A stretch of DNA of 64,000 bases, taken from contig NC_087390.1 of assembly GCF_963675165.1 (NCBI RefSeq), positions 4,411,301 to 4,475,300 on the forward strand. Direction: 5' to 3'. Each line of letters starts with the position of its first letter. Positions within the stretch are counted from its first letter, which is position 1. This DNA is from Halichondria panicea. Its lineage: Eukaryota; Porifera; Demospongiae; Suberitida; Halichondriidae. Positions 23,774-35,502 of the stretch are shown piece after piece. The notes beneath the pieces were generated by a model, which was given only the letters and a program-made list of their open reading frames with translations, was not told where the DNA came from and did not search any database. The position numbers were made by a program, and so were the translations under genes.

Positions 23774-24034
23774 CAGTAGACTTTCGCTATTCCGGCTCTC
23801 TGAAGTACGGCCACCTCGATATATCGGCCATTTGGCTTGGCACGGAATGCTAGCTATAATGTTTACTGCACAAAACTCACCCTGAAGTACGGCCACTCGC
23901 TATTCTGTTTACCGGCCAGAGAACAGAATGGAACCCGCAAAAGTAGTCATTAAATTCGAGGTAAGGTCGTTTTTAAGCTGCAGCCACCTCGCTATTCCGG
24001 GTTCCAAAGCCTAAGGGTGACCGAGAGTCTACTG
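23774..24034. mobile_element. 261-bp MITE with CAGTAGACT ends, TA target site
   Basis: CAGTAGACTTTCGCTATTCC at the left and GACCGAGAGTCTACTG at the right, bounded by TA on both sides. Such ends resemble pogo/Tigger-type elements. A diverged copy in opposite orientation is at about 50704-50848. No coding capacity. Confidence 0.8.
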
Positions 24035-24413
24035 TACAATCGATCTTTCTTCTTGCTGAAACAGATGCCCAAGGGAAGGTTGAATATTGTCCATTCTCAC
24101 TTCCAACAGTATTGAGGGGTCGGCAACGGGTGTTTTTAGTGTACGAGATTTCGAAATCTATAGATTTCGAAATGATTTCGTGATTCCAGCTGGATTTCCT
24201 GATTTCCAAGTGATTTCATGGTTTGGTCTAAGATTTCATGATTTCAATAGATTTCTTTTGTTCTCTGCAATGATTTCTGGATTTCATAGAGATTTCGGTA
24301 GATTTCTGGTTTCAGTCACATAGATTTTTGATTTCAGTTAGATTTCAGTTAGATTTCAATACACAACATTAAATTTTGTATACATGGACTACTGATAATT
24401 AATATAATTATAG

Positions 24414-25021
24414 CTAGATCTTCTTACTACAAATGTTACAAATAAAATCTATATCATCATCAGGTATCTTTTGTAAGCATTGCCGATGGAACCAGTCATC
24501 ACATTGGCTGCAATGTACCATTAGTTGGCCATGATCTGGCATGTGACAGTAACAGTACACTGATAAAGTCTCTGTTCTACACACTCGGCTAACATGCCTC
24601 CTCTTCTTCTTCACAGGGAACAGTGTTATCGTGCCTTTTTCTAGGCACTGACAAACGTGTGTTCTTAGCTCATCTTGGTGAAACACAACAGTAGTTGGGT
24701 CATCCTTAAGAATCAAGCAGGTGGCCACTGCCATTGCGTACAGAACACAATCCGCGATTCCTGTTTGACTTTTAATGTTGATGTATCACTTGTTCTCTTT
24801 GATGCTTTATTTTTATGTTCACTGTGACCTCTCTTTCCAAGTGATTGTTTCTTAGCACATAGCTCACTAACAAACTGCTGTATTCTAATCCTGTGCCCAG
24901 GTGGAAACTTCTTGCTTTTCGAAGTTAAAAGGTCAGAGTGTTCATCAGAGATAAATTGTTCTATTTGTTCAATCGAATTTCCCGGCTCATCACTTACATC
25001 AATTTTCAAAATGACTTGCAT
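24414..25021 (-). pseudogene. Ulp1-like protease tail + PHD finger, frameshifted
   Basis: From 24767 downward, one frame reads SQTGIADCVLYAMAVATCL (the Gln/Cys end of a Ulp1/C48-like protease) and continues into a PHD finger (VHCSQCDDWFHRQCL ... FICNICSKK), stopping at 24414. The preceding open frame, 25021 to about 24770 (QFVSELCAKKQSLGKRGHSE), is in a different register with no clear splice site between, so the gene looks broken. The organisation matches the C-terminus of the polyprotein at 20366-20922, so both probably descend from related transposons. Confidence 0.65.
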
Positions 25022-26059
25022 TGTATCAAATCCTGCGGTTGTAAAGCACTTTACACTTTACTATGTACGGGGGAAGAGCATCCTTCATTAATTGCTGTGC
25101 CTCCTTTTCAGCTTCAGAAAATGAAGATTCCTACAAGTAGCAAAAATGTGTATGCTTGACAAAGCCAGGAATCTAGCTAGTTTAGGCTAGCTATACCTGC
25201 AATAATCCTTCAGATTGAGCTTCAGACATCTTCAGTGGAAGCAGCTTGAGATCTGTGAGTATTCAACATTTTTATGGCATCGAGGGCTACCAAAGCCTCG
25301 ACCAGCTCACCTTGAAGGACTTCAGGGTGAGTTTCAGTAGCTTTTTGGAGCTAGAAGTACACGTGACAATTCGGATCTAATCAAGGCCTCTTGAGAGGCT
25401 ATTCAATAAAAGGGTGTGGTCACAATCATACCCACGCCCCTTACCCTTAAACGAGCATGTTGGCTTTAATTACCGGATTAGCCACTTCCGGACCCCGGAG
25501 CGAGTTTTGAGTATAAAAAGAGCTGCCGTGGGCGCGACCTTTGACCCCAAAATGTTCATTCAAGCCTTAGTAACGAGCTCTTTTTTTCTCTTGCGCAAAA
25601 GCGCTCAGAACCCATTCACTACACACTGTGAACACTCAAAAATATACTCAAAGGGAAGGGAAATACATTCTTGGTAGTTTTTCTTTTTTACCAGAAGCAG
25701 AAACAAAAAAACAAAAAAATAAAATTATTATCATAATGGCTGACAAATATTTTATGTAGATACACCAGGTCAGCTTACAGTGAGCATACTCCAGGGAACA
25801 TTGTGGAAGAGTTAGGAAGCTTGCTTTCTTGCATAATAGACGGTATTGAAACTGTGCCATTGTGGAAATTCACTGAAAGTTCGATTCTGAAAAAGAATTT
25901 ATATGAATATCAGTATATATCAAACAAATTCTTTACTACCATTTTAAAATAGGGCAAGTGGAGTGCATGCCACCAGACAGTGAGGCTCTCCTCCCCCCAG
26001 CAAAGAGCTAGGGATATAATAGGATAATTGCTAGATACGCTGAGAAGTAATACTTACAT

Positions 26060-26972
26060 TTTCTACATAGGTTGATGATGTACCCAGGGAGACTGTCAAC
26101 AAGCAAAGGCAGTCGCAGTCCTTCAAAGCGTCCTTCAACGCGACCTGAGAAAAAAATGAATGTTACTGAAAGGGTGATGATGCCTCAGTGTAGGCAATGA
26201 AGCTACATGCAGTACCATTATTAATGAATACACTGTACATATAATTTACAACATTTTAGACGGATTCATCGGCCCTGGTGGATAATGCTTAATTCTTTTT
26301 ATTTTACTTTATTCTCTCGTTATTCCCCTATTTTGCTACACACAAGTTGTACTAGCTTTCAAAGTAAGCAAACATAACCGTAAGCATTATTTTGCAAACC
26401 CAACTAATTGCAATTCAAGAAATAATTATGATTAACAGCCTACAATAATTATACAGAAACTCTTCGAGCTTCATTTATCATCGAGCAGCTGTAACAGTCG
26501 ATCTACACACCATACACAGACACACTACCGTATACCTTGCGCATGCCCAACTGAGGCATAATGACTATATATAAACGAACAAACTGCAAATAGATATTAT
26601 ACAAAGCTCAGTTCCCTACAGACTTTCAACTCTCCTCTTCGTTACTTTATCCATGAAAAATGAACAACAAAATTAATGTTAAAAAGCGAAAAAGCGTTCG
26701 CAGGTTGATGAAGTCACATTACTTTATACTAGACTACTACTTTTACTATAGACCTAGGACTACTTACTTGAGTTATTTATGTCCAGCATCAGTTTGTCAG
26801 ATCCTTATGTTGGGCCAATGCATCTCTGGCAGCAAGATAACGCTTAGCACTGTCAATTATACCTACAAAGACTTGCTTGGTATCTTCAGTCTCGAACTTT
26901 AGCTCCTGTGGAACCCCCAGTTGGCTTCTTTGAGGTTGAGAACAGACTTCTTGAAATAAACTTTTGACAGCC
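26060..26972 (-). other. Possible small exons inside the hAT-like element
   Basis: On the minus strand a frame starts at an ATG at 26972 (MAVKSLFQEVCSQPQRSQLG) and runs to a stop near 26789. A block at 26146-26060 has an acceptor (TTTTCTCAG) and donor (GTAAGT) and reads RVEGRFEGLRLPLLVDSLPG in one frame. I could not join these to each other or to the Ulp1-PHD frame in phase, and I recognise no family. Confidence 0.3.
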
Positions 26973-27245
26973 ATTTTTTGTTTTTAGTTTGTGTCTACTA
27001 TCTCGTGAGAGAGCGGAAGAAGGCGTATCAAAAGAAGAATGTAAAAATGTAAAGAATGTGCATTATAACTGTCAAGGGCGTCTTTTTCAAGACTCAAGAA
27101 TATTCATTGTTGCCATTTTGTCATTTTTTGGTTGCTTCCGGTCGGAGCTGCCCACGGCACGCCCTTTTATAGTCAGCATGCTCGTTTAAAAAGGCGTGGT
27201 TTATAGCCTCGCTCAAGATTTCATTCGAGATTTCATAGAAGATTT

Positions 27246-27327
27246 TAGCCTCGATCCCAGGCCGAGTTTTCGCTTTTATAACGCCTAACCGTTATAAAAG
27301 CGAAAACTCGGCCTGGGATCGAGGCTA
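27246..27327. mobile_element. 82-bp hairpin, TAGCCTCGAT ends, 9-bp target duplication
   Basis: Arms TAGCCTCGATCCCAGGCCGA and complement, with the inner GTTTTCGCTTTTATAACG arm, flanked by AGAAGATTT on both sides (27237-27245, 27328-27336). It is inserted in the GATTTC array of the hAT-like element. The same inner arm recurs without the outer ends at 33650-33712 and with one end at 63668. Confidence 0.88.
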
Positions 27328-27809
27328 AGAAGATTTCAGATTTCTATGCTTGATTTCTATTGATTTCAAGTTGGGCTGTACGAGATTTCCCTCGTTGCCG
27401 GCCCCTCGAACAGTATAGCCGCAATGAACTTCCTTTCCAATGTAAACTTCTTCTGCAATCGATGGTTACTAGAATCGCTCACATAGATAGGCCACACCAA
27501 TTATGTTTCACGGACTTTTAATCTCCAAAAACAGACCAGGGTGGCAGGCAAAAAAAAGAAAAAAATTTGTCATTATAAAACCACAAACAGAGTCACAACA
27601 CACCACAAAAAGTCAAATGAGGTTTAAGCTTGGTTAAACATAGTTAATATTGGTGAGCTCACATGCAACAAAGCCATTAGCGTGGGAGTACGAGAAAGGG
27701 GATGTGGCGACGTACACAGCGCAGTCAGTCGGCCACGTGCATGCAATTGCAAGAAGAACTACTCTATTTCTCTCTTCTCGGTCGTATATACCCCTGCGTC
27801 TCTCGGGCC

Positions 27810-29560
27810 ATGGCCACGGGATCGTCTGAAACTCCCCCTGGATTCTCACAAGAGCAGCTGGAGTGGCTGGAAACACAGTTGCCTGCATACCAGGCGGCCA
27901 TCCAGCTACTGCGACCACCAGAGTCGGTGACTACTCCACAGCCCCAACAGGGTCGGGGACTACCCCACTACTCCCAGGGACTATCCCACCACCCCCAGGG
28001 ACTATCCCACCACCAACATCAGGCGATGCGGGTAAGCACCTAGATTGGTAGCTTGGATATCACAGTGGCATCGGTGATTCTTTGAACCGCCTCGCCTGAT
28101 TAAGACTTGCTATCCATTCCGATGGCTCCACACGCACTGCTGTCCATTCCGATAGCTGCACACTGCCGGGTATAGCTTGAATTAGGGTTGGCACTGGCTA
28201 TCCATTCACACTGCCAAGGGTATGCATTGGCACCGGCTATCCATTCACACTGCCAAGGGTATGCATTGGCACCGGCTATCCATTCCGATAGCTTCACACT
28301 GCCAGATATAACTGGCTGTCCACGCCGATAGCTGCACACTACTGGGGGCATTGGTACCGGCTATCCATTCCGATAGCTTCACACTGCCAGATATACATGT
28401 AACTGAAATAAATTAATTAAGGGCATGGGCACCGGCTATCCATTCCGATAGCTTCACATTGCCAGATATACAGTCATGTAACTGAAATAAATTAATTAAG
28501 GGCATGGGCACCGGCTATCCATTCCGATAGCTTCACGCCAGGCGCCAGTAGCTATCCACTCCGATAGCTCCATATAGGGCACGGTATGGGCCATCACTCC
28601 ATTGGCTATCCATTCTGGCTATCCATTCTGATAGTTTGCTGCCAACACATACAGGCATTCACCTATATCCTTCCCAGGCGAGAGCCGACGCCTCCCCTTG
28701 ATGCCCTCCTCAGCCAGCCAAGGGCTCGACCTACTGGCACTGGCAGCAACCCAGACAGCCCCACCTACCCATCCCCACACTAACACCGCCCATACCAGCA
28801 CCGGATAATCCGGCCGCACTTCTACCGTCAAAGACAGTTAAGAAGATTCTAAACCTGGAGTACGTTGATATGTCCGAGATCACCAGGGACAGTCCGCTCG
28901 ACTCGGCATCGGGTAGACCCCAACCAGCCCACCCACCTGTTCAGGACATATCCCAGTGGGCAGAGCGGTATGCACTCATGGCAGGGATCCTCACCTCTCG
29001 CTTCCCTGAGAAGGCCCCTGCATTGTTCACTTACCTAGGGACTATCATCCGGGCAGAAAGAAACTGGAGCCTACGATAGACAATATCGTCGGAAAGCCCT
29101 AGCCAGACGGGATCTGAACTGGTCGACAATAGACAGCACACTCTTCAACGAGGCCTTCACAGGCCGGGCCAAGACACTCCCGAGGTGCGAGCTATGTCTT
29201 AACACAGACCACACGACGTCCAACTGCCCGTACAACCCCACGAGCAGTTGGCCCAACCCCCAGGCCTGGCCTACTCAGACAGGGGCTTCACAGCAGGCAC
29301 GTCCCAGCTACCCCTACCCTAGAAGGGACCAGAGAGGGGACGTGTGTATAAATTACAACCGTGGCTACTGCTTCGGCAAGAAAGCCCAACGTTGCCTCAG
29401 AGCCCACACCTGCCAAGGATGCTGAGGGTCCCATCCGATCACCTCTTGTCCTCAAAACACCAGTAGACCCCGTTCCCCCCGGCCATCCTTCCCCCCACCA
29501 CAGCCTTCATATGGTCAGGGCCGCCACTGGCATCAATGACATTTCAATCGTAGGGAAACG
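27810..29560 (+). pseudogene. DIRS gag-like protein, interrupted
   Basis: An N-terminal exon begins at ATG 27810 (MATGSSETPPGFSQEQLEWL) and ends at a GTAAGC donor near 28030. A downstream part (about 28710-29087) holds SQWAERYALMAGILTSRFPE, then shifts frame near 29070 into GAYDRQYRRKALARRDLNW and NEAFTGRA, followed by a Cys/His knuckle (CELCLNTDHTTSNCPY) and a second Cys-rich motif (CINYNRGYCF). A TGA near 29421 interrupts CQGC-GSHP. The YDRxYRR ... NEAFTGRA order is that of DIRS gag proteins. Frameshift and stop make this copy defective. Confidence 0.68.
28095..28655. repeat. GGCTATCCATTCCGATAGC minisatellite in the gag intron
   Basis: About nine imperfect copies of GGCACCGGCTATCCATTCCG then ATAGCTTCACACTGCCAGAT, with variable-length units (about 45-75 bp). 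Each unit holds an internal CTATCCATTCCGATAG hairpin. It lies between a GTAAGC donor and a CCTTCCCAG acceptor, so it is probably intronic. Confidence 0.8.
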
Positions 29561-29889
29561 GACCCTTTAAGTAGTTCATTAGGTTGAACCACTCTATAGC
29601 TATTCATTTATTGTGTTGTTGGTGTTGTTTGTAGTAGTTCACCACGTCATTACGTTGAACCACTATTCATTTATTGTGTTGTTAGTGTTGTTTGTGTTGG
29701 TACTGCTCTCAACGTATAGCAGCTAAAAGTATTATATTCAAGGTATGCATGCATAGGTAGAATAATTCATAAGATAGCTAGAGTTGGGTATGCATACACA
29801 CGTAGGATATTAGAAACTCCACCCACAAGGTGTGATACGTGGTCTCTAACTGAGCCATTCTAAAAAATGTAACTCCACACTCTCCCACA

Positions 29890-31643
29890 CAGACATTCTG
29901 TGGGACAACCTGTACCCTTATACCGCCGACCTTCTGGCACTGGACGCATGCCGCCCTCTTCGGGCCCACCCCTGCCCCAAGCTCACTCCATGTCGAATAC
30001 CATTGGTAGTTCCAGCCTGGAAGCATGCCCTCCAGACACACCCAGATAAGGCGTTCGCCAACTATATTATCAATGGGTTAACAGACGGATTCCGAATCGG
30101 GTTCCAGTATGGGGCACCTCTCATCTCAACAACTAGGAATATGCCATCCGCGACCGCACACCCTGAAGTGGTTACGGCATACCTACAGAAAGAGCAGTCC
30201 CTTGGCAGGCTACTCGGCCCATTTCCTCCGAGCCATCTGTTGCCCCCAACCCAACTCAATCGCTTTGGGGTGATCCCAAAGGGCCATAACACCGGCAAGT
30301 GGCGCCTAATCACCGACCTATCCCACCCTCCCACGGGTAGCGTCAACGGTGGAATTGAGCCTGAGCTATGCTCCCTATCCTATACCACGGTGGACGATAT
30401 AGCCAACAGAATACTCCATATCGGAAAAGGAGCACTTCTAGCTAAAGTGGACATCGAAGCCGCATATAGGTTAATACCAGTCCACCCAGACGACCGCCCG
30501 CTTCAAGCCGTACAGTGGAACGGCTCAATGTTTATTGACCCAATGCTCCCTTTTAGGCTCCGTTCGGCACCTAAGATCTTCAATGCAGTTGCGGACGCCC
30601 TGAACTGGCACCTCACACAAACAGGCGTCCCAGAAGTATACCATTATCTGGATGACTTTATCGTCATTGGCCAGCCAAATTCCTCACAGTGTCACCAATA
30701 CCTGGAGATCCTGGAGAGGGAGTGCCGCTCCCTGGGGGTCCCATTGGCAGCCCACAAGCGAGAGGGCCCCTCATCAACATTAACGTTTCTAGGAATAGAA
30801 ATTGACACAGTGGTCGGGCAGCTATGCCTACCTTCCGATAAATTGAAACGCCTGGTCACCACAATTACTCAATGGGGAACCCGAAGGACCTGCTCAAAAC
30901 AGGAACTCCAATCCCTAATTGCCCTCCTGAACCATGCATGCAAAGTGATCCGCCCAGGGCGTACATTCTTACGCCGAATGATTGATCTGGTGACCACGGT
31001 GAGAAGCTCGGCACCAAAATCGGCCACCATTCGTCTGAACAATGAGTTCAGGGCCGACTTGGCCTGGTGGGCAGAATTCCTATCACAATGGAACGGCTCA
31101 TCCTTCTTCCCACCCCCCCTGCATATCCCCCGACTAGCACTCACATCAGATGCCTCAGGTTCTTGGGGTTGCGGGGCTTGGCATGGTACAGCATGGTTCC
31201 AGATACGGTGGAACGAGAGAGCACAGCCTCTCACGATTGCCGAGAAAGAACTTATCCCTATTATTGTGGCCTGTGCAACATGGGGACAATCATGGCAAGG
31301 AAAACACATAACCTGCTACTGCGATAACCAGGTGGTAGTCGCCTGCCTTCGGTCTAGAACCAGCAGACACATGGGCATGATGCACCTGATACGATGTCTA
31401 GCATTTGTAGAGGCACGCTTAAAATTCACATTGGCCTCGACGTACGTTACCACCAAGGCTAACTTTCTGGCTGATGATCTTTCGCGTAACCAATTGCCTT
31501 CTTTCCACCTAAAGCCCCCGCTCATGGACAGACAACCATCACAGACGCCTCTGGCCCTAATGCACCTGTTGCTGAACGAGAAGGCCGACTGGACGTCTTC
31601 CCAATGGCGACCTCAGTTCAGCGCTATTTTCAAGCAGGATTAG
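29890..31643 (+). CDS. DIRS reverse transcriptase / RNase H
   Basis: The frame is open from about 29870 to the stop at 31643; no ATG precedes the conserved region, so its start is probably supplied by splicing or has been lost. RT motifs: AKVDIEAAYRLIPVHP (motif A), LPFRLRSAPKIFNA (B) and YHYLDDFIVIG (C, YLDD box). RNase H residues: Asp in LTSDASGSWG, Glu in AEKELIPI, Asp in YCDNQVVV, and Asp in FLADDLSR. All catalytic positions are present, so the enzyme looks intact. Residue spacing from LVVPAWKHAL places motif A near residue 150 and YLDD near 215. Its last 40 bases overlap the recombinase frame, so the two are read in different registers. Confidence 0.9.
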
Positions 31644-32581
31644 CACCGGCAACTCAAAAAACTTATACCACAGCAATGAACCGTTTTAATAAATTTTGTG
31701 TTAAATGTATGATCACTGACCCTTTCCCTGTGTCGGAATTATTATTATGCTCGTTTGCTTCCTACCTCGCTGATGAGGGTCTGGCGCCCCAGACTGTCAA
31801 AACATACCTTGCATCTGTTAGGAACACCCAACTGTCTCTTGGTCTACCAGATCCTCGTGAAGGATCGTCATTACCTATCCTCAAGTGGGCCCAGGCAGGG
31901 ATCAGCCGGCTCAGGTTGTTAAAAGGCACTAAATCTCGAGTCCGATTGCCCATTACAATCCACATTTTGAGGGCTGTACAGGCACATTTGCACACGGCCT
32001 CATTCCCAGATAGAGAGGTTTTTTGGGCGATCGCTGCTACAGCCTTCTTCGGGTTCTTTCGTCTTGGGGAGTTGATCCAACCCAGGAACACTCACTGGGA
32101 CCCAAACCTCCACCTATCTTGGGGAGACTTCGCCGTCGACAATCACGACAAACCCCAGATGGTACAAATCCACTTGCGTCAATCAAAATGTGACCAGTTT
32201 GGCCGCGGAGCCGATGTCATTGTGGGTCGAACTGATGACAAAATATGCCCTGTTGACGCGATACTGGCGTACCTCAAACATCGCAACAATCACCCCGGCC
32301 CGTTCTTTGTCCTCCGTGACGCGACTTCAGCCTCGAAGGAATGGTTCATCCAGCGTTTACGGGAGAGTTTGGAGGCAATAGGTCTCCCTCAATCCTCCTA
32401 TGCTGGCCACAGCTTCCGAATTGGTGCTGCCACAACAGCCGCTCTTGCAGGGTTGGAGGACTCCATCATCCAGAAGATGGGTCGGTGGAACAGCTCAGCG
32501 TATTTGACATATATTCGCACCCCGAAGGACCAGCTCGCTTCGGTAGCGAAGGCACTAACTAAACCACAAAGGACTGGTTGA
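31604..32581 (+). CDS. DIRS tyrosine recombinase
   Basis: A 325-aa frame with ATG at 31604. An N-terminal SAM-like core-binding region (APATQKTYTTAMNRF) is followed by the catalytic domain: Arg in FFGFFRLGELI (about residue 153), His and Arg in GHSFRIGAAT (269 and 272), Trp in GRWNSSAY (295) and the nucleophile Tyr in AYLTYIRTP (303). These form the full R-H-x-x-R-W-Y set, so the protein appears intact. In DIRS elements this enzyme inserts circular cDNA without target duplication. Start choice follows the overlap with the RT stop. Confidence 0.92.
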   Translation: MATSVQRYFQAGLAPATQKTYTTAMNRFNKFCVKCMITDPFPVSELLLCSFASYLADEGLAPQTVKTYLASVRNTQLSLGLPDPREGSSLPILKWAQAGISRLRLLKGTKSRVRLPITIHILRAVQAHLHTASFPDREVFWAIAATAFFGFFRLGELIQPRNTHWDPNLHLSWGDFAVDNHDKPQMVQIHLRQSKCDQFGRGADVIVGRTDDKICPVDAILAYLKHRNNHPGPFFVLRDATSASKEWFIQRLRESLEAIGLPQSSYAGHSFRIGAATTAALAGLEDSIIQKMGRWNSSAYLTYIRTPKDQLASVAKALTKPQRTG

Positions 32582-32671
32582 ACTCAATTTTGGTTATTAT
32601 TGTGATCTACGATCTATTGTTCTGGACCTGTCATAGTGTCATAATTATCTTCCTACCTCTATACTCCTTTG

Positions 32672-32766
32672 GGGGTCCCAACTAAATATAATTACCCTAA
32701 CCCTATACTGTTACAATTATTAACCTAACTAGGGATAACCACTTTGGGCCAGTTGGGACCCCCATA
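32672..32766. repeat. GGGGGTCCCAACT inverted repeat at the DIRS 3' end
   Basis: TGGGGGTCCCAACT pairs with AGTTGGGACCCCCA about 80 bp later. Inverted or internal complementary sequences are expected at DIRS ends. No matching copy was found at the left end. Confidence 0.6.
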
Positions 32767-33231
32767 CAACTAATTAGATCCGGAATAGCAATATACGCAT
32801 TCCGGCAATGGCCCTACGGAGCCGACGATCACGTGACCACCGAACTAGTCACGTGACTTCCGGCGATCTGGAAAACAGGCCAGAATAAGTAGCTAGGTCC
32901 GGACATAGATACGTAAATATCTACAGTCCGGGTAACACAGCGGGTCAATATTAACTTTAGCAAAACATTACAAGGTTTTGCTAGATCACGTGGCTATTCT
33001 GACCTCTGACCTGGACCACTAATTGGTTTATTTTTTTGGGCATTCTGCAAAAATATGACCCGAATCCGTGAAACATTTGGTGTGGCCATAATTATTGTCA
33101 TAGATGACAAATATCTATGCGAGTGATTCTTAAAATTCAAGAAACTGCGAGGAATTGTGATTGACAAACATCTTCGTCAATCACAATTTGAATTTCAGTT
33201 CTGTTCCAATCCGCTTAACCCTTTCCCAACT

Positions 33232-33458
33232 TAGCCTCGAGACCCGTTCGTTATCTGAAAGAACGCCTGGTCAAGTTATGTGCAACTTGTCTAGCTGAGT
33301 CAGCGTTTTATAGCATCATAATGATATTCATGGGTAATACACCTTTGACCTTGTGCGGGCAATTACCGGTCTAAGAAATTCCTGGACCATAGAACGAGTG
33401 CTACATTAGAACTTGACCAGGCGTTCTTTCAGATAACGAACGGCTGGTCTCGAGGCTA
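33232..33458. mobile_element. 227-bp TAGCCTCGAG element, 9-bp target duplication
   Basis: Arms TAGCCTCGAGACC and GGTCTCGAGGCTA extend through TTATCTGAAAGAACGCC. The flanks are TTCCCAACT and TTCCCAGCT (one mismatch). It is the same length and internally the inverse of the element at 45494-45720. Confidence 0.87.
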
Positions 33459-33649
33459 TTCCCAGCTTTAGCCGGAATGGCTACTTTTCAAAAAATTATT
33501 GTGCGGACTGTGTTGGAGCTATGCACACGCTGTAGGTACCAGCACATGCGCATTGAGCTGCTCTTTCATGTGGTATTTTCATTGTGCTGCCTTGAGGTAT
33601 GCTTCATATAGTATTGTCGAAAGAAATTACTACAGTGCATCCATCTAGA

Positions 33650-33712
33650 GTTTTCGCTTTTATAATGGTTAGGCGAACAAGTCGTTCGCCTAACTGTTAT
33701 AAAAGCGAAAAC
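33650..33712. repeat. GTTTTCGCTTTTATAA hairpin
   Basis: AGTTTTCGCTTTTATAA...GGCGAAC pairs with its complement around a 5-base loop (AAGTC). It is the inner part of the 27246 element without TAGCCTC ends, so either a truncated copy or the core of a separate insertion. Confidence 0.7.
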
Positions 33713-35500
33713 TAGAATACAAAAATAGGTGAGTAGTTGTACTTAAATGTATCTCAAGATTGGAACATGAAATTGTGCTGATACAGGTAAAAGAATAAGC
33801 TACAACATGATTCAAAAATATTTCCCCAAAAGTTGTTGTAGTGGGAAATAATTTTAGGTGATAAAGGGTGATCGTAAAAAAATGCACGTAACCAATTATT
33901 TCCGGAACTAAAGTATTTTTAGAAAAATTTTTCTTATCAAAAGTTTAACAATTTATTCAAGCTTACTCCGTGTAATTTTTAGACCTTAGCCGTAAGATTT
34001 TCTTCAAATCTCTCCCTAGCCGAAAAACTAGCAATTTTGAGCACTGCGGAGGATGTGTACATGTAGAGTAACATCGAATCTTTCATAAGATACATTATAG
34101 CCGGAAACCGTTGGCCTTTTCTCCCTAACCGATTACCCCTATAACAATTGGGTACAGTTTTATTAATCACCACAAACCCACTAACTTATGTTGTCATGGA
34201 AACAATTTTGGATATGTTGTAGCTTATTCATTCGCCTACACAATGGTATCAGCAGATTTTCTTAGAAATGTTCCAATCATAAGATATTTACATTTAAGTA
34301 CAACTATACTCACACATTTTTAGTATTTTAGTATTCTACTCTTTAGACTGGATGGATTGTACAAGATCTTCGTAGGATAATCTTAGCGAGGCTCTAGTGC
34401 AGCTAGACAGTGAGGATATCCATGCCTATGGCCTTGTTGAGTCAGAGGGGAGTGACTGCATGGGATCATAGCCAGATAGGAAGCTACTCCTCAGAGTTCA
34501 ATTAGAAAATAAAGAGCCTGAAGAGCCAGAGGAAGAAGCTCATGCAGCTCTTGAGACGGACCAGGTAAGTAACTATAGAGTAACATCTGTAGTCTTCCTA
34601 GCTTCAATATAAGTTTGTTTAGCTAGTTACATCAGCAGTAGACATCATGAGCCACCATTGAACTTGTAAACCTGTGTGTAGGCGAAGAAAACATTTCCTG
34701 GGAAAAGAGCGTCTGCCGATACGACCTCGGCATAGACAAGTTTCTGCAGATCCTGATTAATTGAACCATGTCACCGTGAGAAGATTGAGAACACTTATTT
34801 AGTGCCTTTAGTCACTTTGTACCTTCATACAATATTGTTTGTGTACATAATTGTGAATGTTTGTAAACAATCGCTAATTAGTTGGGGTTGGTCTGTAGGC
34901 TCTGATAAATTATCCTTTTTTTCACCCATTATTCTAATTCTTGAAAAATGTGCCTATTATTCTCATAAAATCCGATTATTCTCTGATTTTCCCCAAAAAA
35001 TGTGACATAAGGCCACTCCAAATGAGACTGTCCAACTCGCGCTTCCTGCTTTAGCTACCGCATTAATAGCATTATTTCTCTAATTATCCAATGAAATATT
35101 GAAATTACTTCTTTTTATTGATCGTTTACTGTTTGTGGTTGTATGTGCGCACGGTGACATTTTTGTGGGTGATTAATTAAATTCATTGCTGATGCAACAC
35201 ATTTATAATGAGATTCATAGTAATGAATAATGATAATACTGCTCACACCCGCATATAATTTACTAGAGTCTCTGACGGGAAACTACAGTCTCATTTGGAG
35301 TGGCCTAACAAAATTAAGACGTAGAAATAAACACAATACACAACTGACTCAAGACATAATTTATATCGTGTTATCTCGCTGAATTGAACTGATCTATAAT
35401 TAGGTATTCGGCGGCTGATTCTAAATATTCACCATGAAAACATCGTTATGCAAAACTTAATGTAATGATCTTTACCACAAATGGACATTGATTCCTTCTT
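33713..35500. other. Spacer with one possible decayed exon
   Basis: At 34390-34564 a frame reads VQLDSEDIHAYGLVESEG, then a stop, then a Glu-rich stretch (NKEPEEPEEEAHAALE) ending at a good donor (CAG|GTAAGT). It may be a decayed acidic first exon like that of the piggyBac gene, but there is no further evidence. Otherwise nothing was recognised. Confidence 0.35.
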
Positions 35501-35502
35501 TA

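Larger units (their letters stand above)
24113..27408. mobile_element. 3.3-kb element with hAT-like ends and 8-bp target duplication
   Basis: TGAGGGGTCGGCAACG at the left and CGTTGCCGGCCCCTCG at the right, with AACAGTAT flanking both (24105-24112 and 27409-27416). Ends of the form (C)AGGGGTCGGCAA with 8-bp duplications are typical of hAT elements. Just inside each end is a GATTTC-rich array. No hAT transposase was recognised. Instead there is a broken Ulp1-PHD frame on the minus strand and a few exon-like pieces. A 9-bp-duplication palindrome is nested near its right end (27246-27327). Confidence 0.78.
27690..32765 (+). mobile_element. DIRS-type tyrosine-recombinase retrotransposon
   Basis: Order: gag-like exons, reverse transcriptase with RNase H, then a tyrosine recombinase overlapping the RT frame, followed by an inverted pair of GGGGGTCCCAACT (about 32672 and 32753). 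No long terminal repeats and no DDE integrase. The recombinase plus a methyl-free RT/RH ORF defines the DIRS order. Exact outer ends are uncertain; the left limit is set at the first gag-like frame. Confidence 0.8.
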
